Shown here one piece after another: positions 35,582 to 52,300 of a DNA stretch of 64,000 nt (its first letter is position 1; each line of letters begins with the position of its first letter). Made by a program: the position numbers and the translations under genes. The stretch spans positions 248,001 to 312,000 of the forward strand of contig BDIU01000118.1 in the NCBI GenBank assembly GCA_002118135.1, given 5' to 3'. Origin of the DNA: Trebouxia sp. TZW2008 (lineage: Eukaryota; Chlorophyta; Trebouxiophyceae; Trebouxiales; Trebouxiaceae). The notes beneath the pieces are model-generated. The model was not told where the DNA came from, did no database searches, and worked only from the letters and a program-made list of their open reading frames with translations.

Positions 35582-37247
35582 ATGGAAGCGTACCAAGAGC
35601 CACAGATGGCAGCCGAAGAGGAGCTCGAAGAAGCCCCTTTGTTTGCGACGCCGATAGAGAAGTTACAGGTCAGCTGCAGCACTTGCGAACTCGACGCGTG
35701 TTTAATTTCCTACTTATTCTGACCTTCTCTGGTCTACAGGAATTTGGTATCGCTGCTGCGGATATCAAAAAGCTACGAGAGAATGGCATTCACTCTGTTG
35801 AGGCTCTTGCACACAGCAACAAAAGAGATTTGGTGCTCATGAAAGGTCTCAGCGAAGCAAAGGTGGACAAGATGCAGAAAGAATGTAAGCAGATGCAGTA
35901 CAATGCATTGTCAGACAAGCTCACAACTCACAAGAGCGTTGTTAACCTTGTCTTGCTGTGCAGCCTTCAAGCTAGTACATATGGGGTTCACCACTGCAAG
36001 CGCAGTCATGGAGCAGAGAAAAGATAACGTCCACATCAGCACTGGCTGCAAGGAGCTCAACAGCATCTTGGAAGGTGATACTGACATTTAACTTGCTTGA
36101 AAAGCACTTGTGCCGTTTCTGAGCTCTTGAAAGATGTGCAGGGGGCATTGAGACTGGCTCTATCACAGAGATGTATGGCGAATTCAGATGTGGCAAGACT
36201 CAGCTGTGCCACACGCTGTGCGTCCTGTGTCAGGTATGCTGCAAGGCGTCGGCACAAACAGTCCTGATGCTCAAATAATGCTCCTTCCAAAGCTAGACCT
36301 GATAGGAGTTCTTGTTCATGGCTGCAGATGCCTATAGATGTTGGAGGTGGTGAAGGCAAAGCAATGTACATTGACACTGAGGGGACTTTCAGGCCTGAAA
36401 GGCTGGTGCAGATAGCTGAAAGGTAAGTCAACATTATCATGTTCATCACATGTTTGCTCACCTGACTGAAAGCCCTTACACAAGTCCTGGTGCTGCAGCT
36501 ATGGCTTGAATGGTGAGGACGTCCTGAACAATGTGGCGTATGCACGGGCGCACAACACTGCTCATCAGTCAGAATTGCTGATGCAAGCAGCAGGCATGAT
36601 GACAGACTGCCGCTTCTCCTTGATGATAGTGGACAGTGTCACAGCTTTGTACAGAACTGAGTACAATGGACGAGGGGAGCTATCAGCACGACAGATCCAC
36701 CTTGGCCGGTTTCTGCGCAGCTTGCAACGCCTTGCAGACGAGTTTGGCATAGCAGTGGTAGTCACAAATCAGGTACACCTTACTGTTCACCTGGTCATGG
36801 TGCATTCCAGCATCAGAGACCAATTTGCTGCATACGAAGCTTCCAGCCCCTGCTCTCAAGACAGACCAGTGAAAATGCACAATCAAGAATTCTGGGGGTT
36901 GCAACAATGTTCTTCAATTTCATAGTGCTGGGAAGCCTATGCAGTTGCATGCAATGCTGTCTTGAGAACTCTGAGCTCAATCAATCTTTGCCATATCTGT
37001 TATCAGATGCTGGTCTACACAGGTTGTTGCTGCTAATCTGGATGGCGCTAGCATGTTCCCTGGTGCTGCTGGTGGTGTGAAGCCCATCGGTGGCAATATC
37101 ATGGCACATGCCTCAACTACACGCCTGCACCTGAAGAAGGGCAGGGGCGAGGCCCGCACATGCAAAATTATATGTTCACCTAGCCTCCCTGAGAGGGATG
37201 CCTCTTTTGCTATTGAGGCCAAAGGCGTGACAGATCTGAAAGAGTGA
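35582..37247 (+). CDS. RAD51: RAD51 recombinase
   Basis: RAD51 polymerises on single-stranded DNA and catalyses strand exchange in homologous recombination. Exons are 35582-35668 ([20 protein letters not shown]), 35740-35884 ([20 protein letters not shown], helix-hairpin-helix region), 35964-36074 ([15 protein letters not shown]), 36142-36233, 36328-36422, 36499-36772 and 37023-37247. Walker A is GEFRCGKTQ in the fourth exon and Walker B is [10 protein letters not shown]. Family blocks [32 protein letters not shown] and [17 protein letters not shown] are all present. The reading frame closes across each junction. The residue before GK in Walker A is Cys, where the common eukaryotic sequences I know have Thr or Ser. 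Length is about 340 residues, normal for the family. Confidence 0.95.
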
Positions 37248-37858
37248 CAGCATATTGAGCTTTGTCTTAGCCTTTTATTATTTCATTGCTGCTATTCATC
37301 TTGTGTCATGTTCAACCTGTGCTAGAGCTGACTCCATTTCATTGGGCAAACCTGTGAAGTTTATGAGCCCACAGCGGTGTGGTGCTGAGCAGACATATGC
37401 CAAATACGTGCACAGCCATTTGAGATACAGCTGCAGGTGGACTCTCCAAGCATCATTGCCTGATGCAAACAATACAGGAAATGCAGTGTGATGATTTGAT
37501 GAGCTGTAAGTTGTTAACACAGCAACTGGCTAGGCCATACTATCAAACAAACCTGTTAATTTTGCATCGGCAGCATCATATTCAGCGATTTAGGCACACA
37601 GTGACTAAAATCTGCCTGTAGAAGAAAGCTGCAAGACCTAGTCGTCGACACCAACATAGGCAACTGTCAATTGAGTCAGGAATGGCCCTTGTGATTGGTG
37701 TAGAAATAGCTCAATTGGCTCAAGCATGATACACAATATTTGCAACATGAAAGACAGTATTGAACAGCAACTGCAAGTTGTGGAAAATCAACACAGCTTG
37801 ATGAGCAGCTCCCTTACTGAGTGGCTAAGATGCTACAAGTAGTTAGCTTACTAAGTGT
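37248..37858. other. Convergent intergenic region, RAD51 and MetAP2
   Basis: The two genes end toward each other, so this is 3' untranslated and spacer sequence. Nothing else is recognisable. Confidence 0.5.
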
Positions 37859-42174
<4,316 letters not shown>

Positions 42175-42993
42175 GATGCCGAATGCTCAGGCTGCACTGA
42201 TCACAGCAGGCATGCAGCGTCTCCTGGCTCATGACTAAGCAGCTACTTTCATGCATTTGCACAGCATTGCACCACATATTCAGCTCAGCTGCTGGACTTG
42301 CCATGGCCTTTCGCCTTGCATCTGCGCCATTCAGATCAAGCAGGCCCTCTTAGGCGTGAGATGGTGTAGAACGACTCGGCTTTACAATGCCTCGGAGGCA
42401 GGACATGAATGCACTTGAAAATCGCTAGACATAATGGCAGAGAGTATTTACAGACAGCATTGTTGCAAAGCAATTTTTCAAAAAGCAGGGACTGATCTGT
42501 TCTAATTGAGGTGTCACTCTCCAACGGATCAGCAGTTGAATGACCAAGTCGACCACAAGGACAAATATTCCTGTCATGGTGAGCGCAACCTTGAAATGTC
42601 TGATTGCATCACCCTTTAGACTGCAAAGTGATATTGCCCAGCTGCTGGACTCCATCCACAAATAATTCAGTTGCACCTACAGTGCAAAACATAACACCCT
42701 AGGCTACTGGATGCGATTGCTCCAAGCATTCATTCGGACAGACATGCTGCCACCAGCTGCAGAGAAAACTGGTTGCAGCTGGTCAGAAACAAAGCATGCT
42801 GGAAATACTTGCTGGTAAACAGCATGACCCGGACACAGCTTGTCCTACCTACAAATTCTGAAGACATGTTATTGTGCCACTAGCACTATAGTGCAATCAC
42901 TGTTGCACTACGCATCCTGTGGGCCATGGCAAAGCTGTCGCCTCACACAAAAGCGCTGCTTGTGTCATGTTAGGCATATTGCATCCTGCACAT
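42175..42993. other. Region between MetAP2 start and hydrolase stop
   Basis: This holds the MetAP2 promoter. It also contains a minus-strand open segment at 42676-42425 preceded by an acceptor-like TGTAG. That segment has a hydrophobic stretch (VALTMTGIFVLVVDLVIQLL). It has no ATG and could be a downstream or alternative last exon of the hydrolase gene to its right, or chance. Confidence 0.35.
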
Positions 42994-45900
42994 CTAGCGC
43001 CTTGCAGCAAGCTCTACATGTCCATTGCCATCAGCAATGCTGGGTGAGTCATCTTGACTGTCACGTGAGACTTTGTTTATAGCTGCATCAGACAGCTGCT
43101 GAGTCATGCGCTTAGATCTGCCAGATCTGAGTAGCTCTAGCTGGACACTGGTCATCCACTCGACAACAGCCTGAGTGCTCCAAGGTGCTCCTGTAGTGTG
43201 CAGTCAGCTACACTTTCAACATTTCCTCTCAGCAACAGACTGAGGCAGCAGCCATATGAGCCGTTGGTCTGCCAGCAGAGTCAAATACAGTACACATGTG
43301 CCAGATTTGGAGCACTTGAGCATTGCCTTACATGCAGTATCAGCAGTCTGTGCCGGGCTGACACCACGAGCACGCTGTATGCACAGCTAGTGCTCGCAAG
43401 CTGCATGCTGCATCGTGCAGCGTCGTAATGCCATAGCACAACAGGTGTATCACTCAACAAGTTGCTGCGCAAGACAAGGACAGCAAATGCTGCCACAGCT
43501 GTTGTGCAGCATACAGGTAATGACCCGCAGATCAGAATAGGGCACAACAGGCTGGCAAAGGCCTGGCACTTCCAAACGTTTGCTCACCTAGTGGAGCACC
43601 AGGGCCAGAGACCCACCCCAGGTGGCCGCCAAAAGGGGTGATGACCAGGATGCAGTCAGGGTTGTCATGCATCGCCTGCTTTGGAATAGCCTTGGCAGGC
43701 GCAATAGGATCATTTGCTGCCTGCAGTACAGCTGCAGGTTGAGCACCGCAACAGTGGTAACATCACGGACTGTGACAATGACATCTGTCTCCAAAAGCAA
43801 GCGAAGCAGGGCTCAAGCCAGGGACCAGTGTACTGGCTGGGCAAAGACTTTGCAAGTAGACACCACATGCTACATCATGTCAACTTATGCAGACGAGCAG
43901 AAGTCATGACAGAAAGGACCATGATAACCAACAAGGCTTGCGCAGATGCAGACATAAACATATCAATGATATGTCGTAAATGTGTTAGCCTTGACAAAAA
44001 CCACAGCTTTGTAGCTCAGCTTTGCATTCACAGATGCAACGAGTCAAAACTGTCGTACCTGTATGCATAGCAAAGGGATTTTGACATTTGGAATGGAATG
44101 CGAGCTGCTAGAGCCATAGTAGTAGGCGTCCACGGTTGGCCAGTCTGCAAAAAAACAGAAGCTGTCAACCTCCAAATCATGCCACAAACTTCACTGTTTT
44201 AGGCAGGATTTGCTTGCACACACCAAATGCACGTGCATACATACAAACACACATGTATACAGACACATTAGAGGCAAAGTGAGGGCCCTTCCATGCTGTC
44301 TTATGCTTGTCATGCTATATCCTGATAAACATCATGGCCACTGGTGCGCTAAATGCGACACACAAGGCACCACAAAGCCAGGTTGCTATTGTCAGGAGTA
44401 GCTTGGAACAATTCTGGCCAACAAGATTGTGACTTTTTTGATTGCTGCAGCTGCTCATGACGCTGGTGTGTTGGTTTGTGCTTGTTGACACCGGAAAGGT
44501 GTACAGCAAAGCAATCCTCACCAAAGGTGCGCCTTGTGATGGCATCGTCAAAGCCTCTGATGCTGTCGCAGTTGGCAGCCAGCTCTAGATCATACTTGTC
44601 TTCTAGGCCTTTGAACAAGTGTGCATGCTTTTTGAAGATGTTGCGCAAGGATCTGGCTAAGTTCTTGTCATAAATCCTGTTGAAGCCCACATGGAAATTG
44701 TCATCTGATATGGCCTGCATGAAACAGCAAACTTGCCGTGAGACACTTCATGGATGGCTGTTCTGCATGAACACTTGTCTGCTGCCAGCAAATAACACAA
44801 AAAAGATTGGTCAAAGTGCATGCAAAAGTATGGCACAGAGCACTGCAGGACTGGCTGTGCCGGCTACAGCTCATAAGCAGGCAACAGCGCAGAGGGACAT
44901 CACAGTAGATACATGAAGAGATTTTCAAACATGTTTAGGTGAAATGTTGAAGGCTATTCAGCAGCGTTATACGGGCACATAGCAGAGGGTGTTGTACCAG
45001 GTCCAGTGGGTTACAGAGGGAGGCAGCAGCTGAGATGGGTGAATTGGCCCCTTCCTCTCCCAGGTAGCGCACCAGAATGTTGCCGCCCAGGGACCAGCCT
45101 GCTGCCAGCAACTCTGATGAGGGATACCGCTTCTGCACCATCTGCACCACTCGTCTGCACAATAGACATTGGGGTGAAACCCTACAGAACCAGGATATTG
45201 CCGCTCAAAGACCAGCCTGCTGCTAGCAGCTCTGATCAGGGGTACAGCTTCTGCACCATCTGCACCAATCGCCTGTGCAACACATTTTGGGGTGGAGACT
45301 TTGGGATTCATGCAACTTGACTGAGGATGCAGTCTGACTCTACAGGTCAGAAACAGAGGGCAGCGCCTGTGCACCATCTGCACCATTTGCCTGTCAGCAA
45401 TTTTGGGTAAGGGACCAACAAACTCGTTGCTGGCTGGTGCAATTGCCCATTGGATCATCTATAACAAGCAATGCATGATCTGTGATGCACACCATGTCAA
45501 TTGAGGGATACCAAGCATATAGCTTTGATTGATGCGCACATGCAGCAGACGGCAAAACCCGCCATGTACGTAGCAGAGCTGGCTCAGCTGCTTTGATGGT
45601 CGCTGTTGGCTGACAGTGATTTGACTTGTCACAATCAGAACGTTTTTTGCCTACATGCCAACAATGACATGTACCTGTGTCAAAATGGGCAGGAATGCCA
45701 GCATCTGATAGCGCACCTCATGTCTCCTGTGTATGAAGCTGAATAGAATTGGGGAGATGTCACAGGCCCATCACTTGTGCCCCTGCTGTTGAAGACCACA
45801 GCTCTCATGCCATTCTTGGATGCAGCACCCACCATGTGACGCACATAGCTGTCATGGCTGCCGCCAGTCAGCCCAGGTAATAGAATCAGCACCGGGGCAT

Positions 45901-46618
45901 CATCTGGCAAATCCTGCACCATTGGACTACTACTTGTTCAAACGCCAAAGGTTGCAGAGCTGAGTCAAGAAGTCCAAGAATGCTCGCTTGGTGGTGATAA
46001 TTTGTGGGCTGCAACTGTGACTGTGTCATGTAGGCAGGCAGGCTTGAGCTCAAGGCAGCTACCTACAATGCTGGCAGGGAGGTTGTGATAGTCTAGATGC
46101 ACCGTGCCACCGTCTGGGGTTCCAAATGATTCCCTTTCGTACAGGACTGGAGGACTTCTGCGTGTCTTGGATGCAAAAATGGTCTCCACATGTCCATTGG
46201 TGAGCAGCGGGAATGCCTGGTAAGGTGCATTTATTGTGGGGCATCTGCTGAGAACACCTTTGTTGAAGTCAGTACGCTGGGTGATGATGTCTGAATGAGC
46301 TGTTCTGCGCCTGGCACCCATCCACGCTGTGATTGCAACTGTTGACAGGACTGTGAGGGCCAGAGCAGTTGGGGTCCCTATGGCCTGTAGCATGGATGGT
46401 AGAGGGCCAGCAGCAGCTGACACTGATACTGCCTGAGGTACTGCTGCAGTACGATACTTGCAACTTCTGTTTGATTGTCTGTCAAGGAAGTTTGCGTGTA
46501 TCCTGTCCCCAGCCTTGTGGGCTTCGTGTGTAAAAACACGCAGATCACTGCACTGCCATCTTTTGTGGGTCAAAAAGCAGCGATTTGCGCAACCTCCGCT
46601 TGCAGCAGCTTGCAGCAT
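42994..46618 (-). CDS. EMB8/ABHD1-3-type alpha/beta hydrolase
   Basis: This family (YheT/EMB8/ABHD1-3) contains membrane-anchored serine hydrolases of lipids or esters. The ATG at 46618 begins an N-terminus with a hydrophobic helix (TALALTVLSTVAITAW) followed by Arg residues, suggesting a membrane anchor. Next come FPLLTNGHVETIFASK (about 46215-46170), VLILLPGLTGGSHDSYVRH (45895-45840) and AVVFNSRGTSDGPV. The nucleophile exon has LLAAGWSLGGNILVRYLGEE (45110-45055). FDDAITRRTFG is near 44550-44520. The acid is in QAANDPIAPAKAIP (43720-43680), and the His is in ITPFGGHLGWVSGPGAP (43640-43590). It ends VELAARR with TAG at 42994. The catalytic triad is complete. Decayed copies of the nucleophile exon lie in the adjacent intron. 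A further open segment downstream leaves some doubt about the true 3' end. Confidence 0.9.
45175..45395 (-). repeat. Decayed copies of the hydrolase nucleophile exon
   Basis: The exon at 45165-45055 (VVQMVQKRYPSSELLAAGWS) is echoed at 45283-45175. There the same letters appear with two stops (RLVQMVQKLYP, stop, SELLAAGWSLSGNIL). A shorter echo is at 45395-45330 (QMVQMVHRRCP). Both lie in the intron before the exon in transcription order. The Ser-containing motif of the first copy is changed to GWSLSG. Confidence 0.85.
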
Positions 46619-47696
46619 CCTACAAGAATGCGCTCATGAGCTGATGCCGCTCACTGCCAGGCGCGCTGTGCAGCATCCCTCTTGCTGCTCCCGTTTAACC
46701 GCACGCACAGCACAGTTTCGTGGTTGCAATGCAATGCATACAAATGCCCCTTGTACATCATTGAGCCCTAGCCCGAGTGCAAATGTTGTTCTTTGTGTTG
46801 TTTGCCTCTGAGTAAAATAGATGATTGAGATTGACAATAGCTAGATCATGCAGTGAATCATGTGCAAACCTTGTGACGCTCAAGATTTGCAAGCAGCACT
46901 GGCATGACAACTGAATGCTTCTTGCGTGTGCATGCAGGTGTTTGCAGCTACGTCTTATGCATGTGCCTGCGTATTACCTCCAAATGCAGCTAGCTCCGCA
47001 TGGCTCACCATTCCCTGATTGCAGCATCCAAGTCTGTGCCCAAGGAGCGCAGCTGTAGCGCCCAATTGCTTTTCGATTAAATGTCTTTCAATGAATGCTT
47101 TTTGATGACATGCTACAGGTGCTGATCATGACTGAGTGAGGTAAAGGATATCAAGCGAAGTCGCTCAAAGTTGTGCAGCAAGCTGCCATCGGCAACAGTT
47201 ACCTCGAGCTAAAATTAGTGATGCCTGTCTAACATCCAGCTGTGCAAAAATGGTTTGTGCTGCCAAGGAGGACAAGTCAGTAATGACTGTAACAGCTGGA
47301 CAGTTCGCAACTCATCGGCATCTGCATGTGAACAAACAGACTGGAAGCAATGTGGCAAACAGCCTGAAAGCTCACTGCTGGCGCCTAACAGTCCTTGATG
47401 ACACACCAAGACACAATGCAAACAAAGAAAGGGGCGAGCAAACATATGCACCCAGATCGGCTAGCAACACAATGATTTGCTACACACCATGCAAATCTTT
47501 GCTATACTGTTTCAACTGATATATGGGCTTGCAAAGCAAGCACACTGCTGACTGCAGCTCAGCATAGCAACAGACAACAGAAATACGGTCATTCACTTGC
47601 AAAGTCTACAAAAGATCTGGTTTCGTCAGGGTTGGCCGAAACCTGCACTTGATCTAGTGAAGACACTCAGCTATGCTGGTCAGATGGACATAATTA
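46619..47696. other. Intergenic between hydrolase and glycosyltransferase genes
   Basis: This holds the hydrolase promoter and the 3' end of the glycosyltransferase gene, both on the minus strand. Open frames such as 47250-47519 have no recognisable domain. No other element was seen. Confidence 0.45.
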
Positions 47697-48878
47697 TCAC
47701 CAGCTGCCTGAATCTGCATGTTTCCAGGTACCAGCAAACATATGCTTGACGTATATTAGGTCGCTGTCAGCACTATCTGTACCATAGCCTCCAACTGCCA
47801 CAGCTGTACGGGGCATGACTCCCAAATCAGCAACCATTTCAGGCCTTTCAAGGGCTACATCCATTGGATATGTGTTGTACAATGACATGAAATCCTCGAC
47901 AGCTTTAGTCAAGATACCTGGCCCAGTAGTCAACACTGGGTTGTTGATGTGATCCCGCTGATAGCTGCTCTCGTCTGCTGCTGCAATGGCTTGAAAGTCA
48001 AGCATGCGGTCCACAACATGTGCATATAGCATGTGACCTGGTGCACCACCCATAACCCAGTGACAGTATTGAACAGGGCAGCAGAACCCTATCGCACCCC
48101 TGTTGCCTTCTGGAAGCATGGCTTCAACTCCAACAATTGCATTTGCAGTGTCGTTGAAGAGCGCTGTCCACTCATCAAAAGGCTTGTGACAGTGCACGTC
48201 ATGATCAATGTACCACCCACCAAACAAGTAGAGCATCTGCGCAGCAACATCACCATGAGGTGCTGCATGCAATGGCAGATGAACAGGTAGCAGTTGTCTT
48301 CAAATGTCTAAACAAGTGTACAGAAGCCTTTGCAATGGCGTCAACGGCATGCTAGAAGCATGACTCACAAGGTAGCTCCAGAAATCATTCCTCTCAGTTG
48401 GCAGGTATTTGGAGTAAACTGGCAGCAAGCTGGGTGCGTATTTCTGAACCGTGGAATTTCTTTCCGCATCGCCCATGATCTCAATCTTGTATTTGGGGTT
48501 CATGCGCTTACAGCCATCGATGCTGCTCCTCGCTGCCGATCCCACGTCGCCTTTATCTTTCACGGAAACGTACAAGACTTTGGGAACAGCCCCAGGCGAG
48601 CGGCGTCTGTTGCCAACCTCCTGCTTCCATGGATTGCCATGGACAAGGCCATCAAGTCTGGTGTCGTTGCTGTCTGTGCTGATGGTATGCGGCACAATAG
48701 CCGAAAGCGGGCTTGTGGTTTGTCCAAAGATAGCTTTGCTGTTCACCGCTGCACCGGCATTGCCGAACGTGATGTACAGTAGCAATACGACTGCGATCGC
48801 TGCAGTCAAGGCGAGTCTACCCCAGAAGGGATTTCGCAGCGACGGCACCCCTAGACGCTGCCACTGCCCGCTCAACAT
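47697..48878 (-). CDS. GT32/OCH1-like glycosyltransferase, type II membrane protein
   Basis: OCH1-like enzymes of the DXD-containing sugar-binding family transfer sugars, often mannose, in the Golgi. The ATG at 48878 gives a short basic cytosolic tail (QRLGVPSLRNPFWGR) followed by one membrane helix (LALTAAIAVVLLLYITF), the usual type II arrangement. The stem leads to IDGCKRMNPKYKIEIMGD. The exon ends at ERNDFWSYL with a GTGAGT donor near 48369. The second exon (about 48262-47697) has MLYLFGGWYIDHDVHCHKPF, the family's core, with a DHD acidic motif at the usual DXD place. It continues through NNPVLTTGPGILTKAVEDFM to HMFAGTWKHADSGSW and TGA. The HxFxGTWK ending is typical. The acceptor and donor sugars cannot be read from the sequence. 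Confidence 0.88.
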
Positions 48879-48957
48879 AGATTTAGGAACATAAGATCAA
48901 CAGCAGCGTAGGTCAGCTGCCTCTCAGCTTGACCCCACCGGCATTCACCATCATCTC

Positions 48958-49164
48958 ATGCAAATCAGTGCGATGCGGAAGCTCTGCTTAGGATTGTGCC
49001 GATTGAGGACCCCTGCTGCACCAGCGGAAGTCGTTCTCGGAAAGGCACCTGTCTCTTTGTTCGTTTTCCGAAGCTGGTCCAGCTGGCAGCTTCATGAGCA
49101 CATTCGAAACTCTGTCGACATGCTGATCAACACCGCCGGTGTCAGCGATCAAACAAAGCAGTGA
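48958..49164 (+). CDS. Small open frame upstream of HflX (uORF or 5' exon)
   Basis: An ATG at 48958 opens 68 codons (MQISAMRKLCLGLCRLRTPA at the start), ending before the HflX start at 49330. It sits in the divergent promoter space between the glycosyltransferase and HflX genes. It could be an upstream open reading frame in the HflX 5' leader, or chance. No domain is recognisable. Confidence 0.25.
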   Translation: MQISAMRKLCLGLCRLRTPAAPAEVVLGKAPVSLFVFRSWSSWQLHEHIRNSVDMLINTAGVSDQTKQ

Positions 49165-49329
49165 GACCAGTGAAACTCGAGCTTTTGGCATTTCCAACCC
49201 TCAGAGAACGATTCATCAGCCAGCGCAGGCGGCGTTTCTGAGCATTACCCACTTCTGTGCTGAGTGCTGCGGGACTGCCTGAGAAGGGTGAACGTCAGAC
49301 CATCAGCAGCAGCTTTCTGGGGCAATCCC

Positions 49330-52300
49330 ATGCAAAGCACTTTGTTACACAGCACTCCCTGCCACCAGCACGCACGCTTTTGCTTCACAAAACCAAGACA
49401 GCCCTGGCAGAGTAGCAGGGCATCTGCTGCCAGGCTATCCAGCGGAAGGCTCTGCGGCTGCAGCGTACGCAGCCAAGCCAGCCCTGATGTCGCTGACAGC
49501 AGCAGTGCTTCACAGTCAGCAGCTTCTCAGGAGGCTGACTTCTTTGCAGAGCAAGCACGCCTCAACACTTTCGCCAATAACCTTGGAGGCCAGGGGCACG
49601 GCAGCAATGTTAACAGACTAGATGCAGCTGATCTACAGACAGGCCCAGTGACAGAAAGAGCATTCTTGGTTGGCGTGGCAGAAAAAGGGCACCGGCATAA
49701 GTTTTCATACACAATTGGAGAGTCGCTGGATGAGCTTGGGCGTCTTGCAGAGACTGCTGGGCTTGAGGTAAACACAGTCCCTGCAGCATATTACGCCATG
49801 CGGCTTGATACAGCATACCATCCTTAATCTGCTGAGCCAGCATACTATGGCTTGTTTGCTAATCCAGCATGCCATGTCTTAATTGTTGCTCCAGCATGCC
49901 GTGTCTTGACTTTTGCTCCAGCATACCCTGTCTTCACTGTTGCTCCAGCATGCCATGCTTTAGATGCTGCTCCAGCATGCTATGCTTCATCTGCTTTCAG
50001 CATGCCGTCGAAGCTCTGTCTGCCTTGTGCTCTTAATGAAGCTATTGCCTGTGATGCTGTATTTTGAGAAAGCAGAAATATGGTCTGCACAAAGTCTCTG
50101 ACCTTGGATGCTTCCAAATTCAGATCACTGCATGCGGCTGACCTAGCATATGGTTGCCCAGGTGGTGGGTCAAACCTTTCAAAACCTAGATACAGCCTCA
50201 CCACGCACATACATTGGATCTGGCAAAACCGTTGAAGTTGAACACATAGTTGATGAGCTAGAAGCTGATACAGTCATCTTTGATGACGAGCTCAGCCCAG
50301 GCCAGCTGCGCAACCTGGAAAAGGCCTGGGGAGACAGGATCAGATTGTGTGATAGGACTGCGCTCATTCTGGACATCTTCTCACAGAGGGCTGCTACAAA
50401 GGAGGGGCAACTGCAGGTTGGTACAGTAATTTCTCCCTATGACTGCTTTCATTTCCAAGAAGTTCGTCGTAGCAAATTGTCCTTTTAGAGAGGCACCACT
50501 GCTGTCAAGATGCAGTCATTGATCCCCAATTGCAGTATCCAGACAGCTAGAATATCATCAGATTGAGTGTTGCTAAGGAGAAAATGTGGCTGTACAATGA
50601 CCAGCACTGCATACGCTCAGCTGAGACAATCTTTGCTGAAGTTACAACCCCACAGCTTTGCACTTGCGCACTATATGGTATATCAATGTTGTTGCAGACT
50701 TGCTTCCGCATTGTTGGCACAAAGCAATGCCAGGCAGCATCCCACTTGCATGTACAACACTGGGCATTGCAGTGCTAAGAGCCCAAGCATTCTGCAACAT
50801 TGTGGTGACTGTGAACAGAGCATCCTACAGAGTGAGATCACTGCCAGTCACTGTCAGTAGTGCTGCGCAGCACCCTGCACCTTTACCAGCAGATGGCTGC
50901 AAAAGGGATCGTCCTTTCAGATTCAGCACAGCATTTGCATCATCAGATTGCTGCAAAAGAAACTGCAAATGCAGCTTCAGCAACCAGCACCTTCATGCAA
51001 AACGCCTCTCTCTGTCTCTTTCTCATCAGATTGCTGCAGAAGAGTTGTGACTATAGGTCGAGCTTGCTCAAAGTGAGTACCAGTTGCCTCGCCTGACACG
51101 CATGTGGACTCACTTGGAGAGGCAGGCAGGTGGGCGTGTGAGGGGTATGGGAGAGAAGCAGATTGAGGTGGACAAGCGAATTTTGCGTGAACGCATGGGT
51201 CAGCTTCGACGTAGCCTGGAAAATGTCCGTGCACATCGCAAGCAGTACCGGACGCGTCGTGCAGAGGTACAGTCAGATCAATCACTCTGTTACCTGCACA
51301 TTTTGCTGCCATGTGTAAACTGATGCGCATAGCAAACTGCCATCAATACATGTGTAGCTGTCATGTGGAAATCTCATGCGCACTTCAACATGACCCAATT
51401 GCACATGTCCTTGCATGAAGCACGTTGCTTGCATGGTGTATGTGTTGTTGCCAAAGCATTGATTCATGGATTCTGTGCCCTGTAATCGTCAAACATGCTT
51501 GCTCAAGCATGACCTTGACAAGGAGCCATGTGGGCGTTAGGAATCGTGACACCCACGTTTCGTGGTGTTTTTGTGAATGCAGGCTCCAATTCCTGTCATA
51601 GCCTTGGTGGGATATACCAATGCCGGCAAAAGCACTTTGCTCAACAGCGTGACTGAAGCCACAGTAGTAGCTGAAGACAAGCTGTTTGCCACCCTTGATC
51701 CTACCACCAGAAAGGTGGCTTTGCCCAGCAGCAAGCAGGTGTGCTTCACATGGCATTTCTGCTTTTTGATCATGTGTCACACCCTCTCGCGGCATGTCTT
51801 ACAGGTTGCAATGTACCTTGTTGCGTGATTGCCATCAGCACTAATTTTGACACGCTGTGCTCCCTCTGCGGGCACAGTCAAGCAACTCTTGCTGCCTTTT
51901 GCAACCATTGTGAGCAGATTTGCATCAAGTCTTTGCTGCAAGATTATCACACTTAGTTCTGCTGATGCAATAGCAGGTCTGAAGGCACACTATGTGCTGC
52001 AGGTGCTGCTAACAGACACTGTGGGGTTCATTCAGAAGCTGCCCACGCAGCTGGTTGCTGCCTTCCGTGCTACTTTAGAGGAGATTACAGAAGCCAGTCT
52101 GCTACTGCATGTGGTTGATGTCAGCCACCCAAATGCAGCAGCACAGACACAGGCTGTGATGCAGGTAATGCAAAAAAACGTCCAGTATGTCATTTGCAAA
52201 GCCCACTGTCCACAGCTGCAATAGCTTCACCTCCTTCAAGTGTGAACTGACGTGAGCACACGATGCTGTCTCTCACAAAAGCAGCAGATACTTTGAGGCT

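Noticed and set aside
44967..45458. 163-codon minus-strand open frame as a separate protein
   Set aside because: It runs out of frame through the hydrolase exon and its decayed copies; the repeated Cys/Trp-rich wording reflects the duplications.
49783..50007. CRISPR array
   Set aside because: The 27-bp units are contiguous with no spacers, vary in sequence and lie in a eukaryotic intron.
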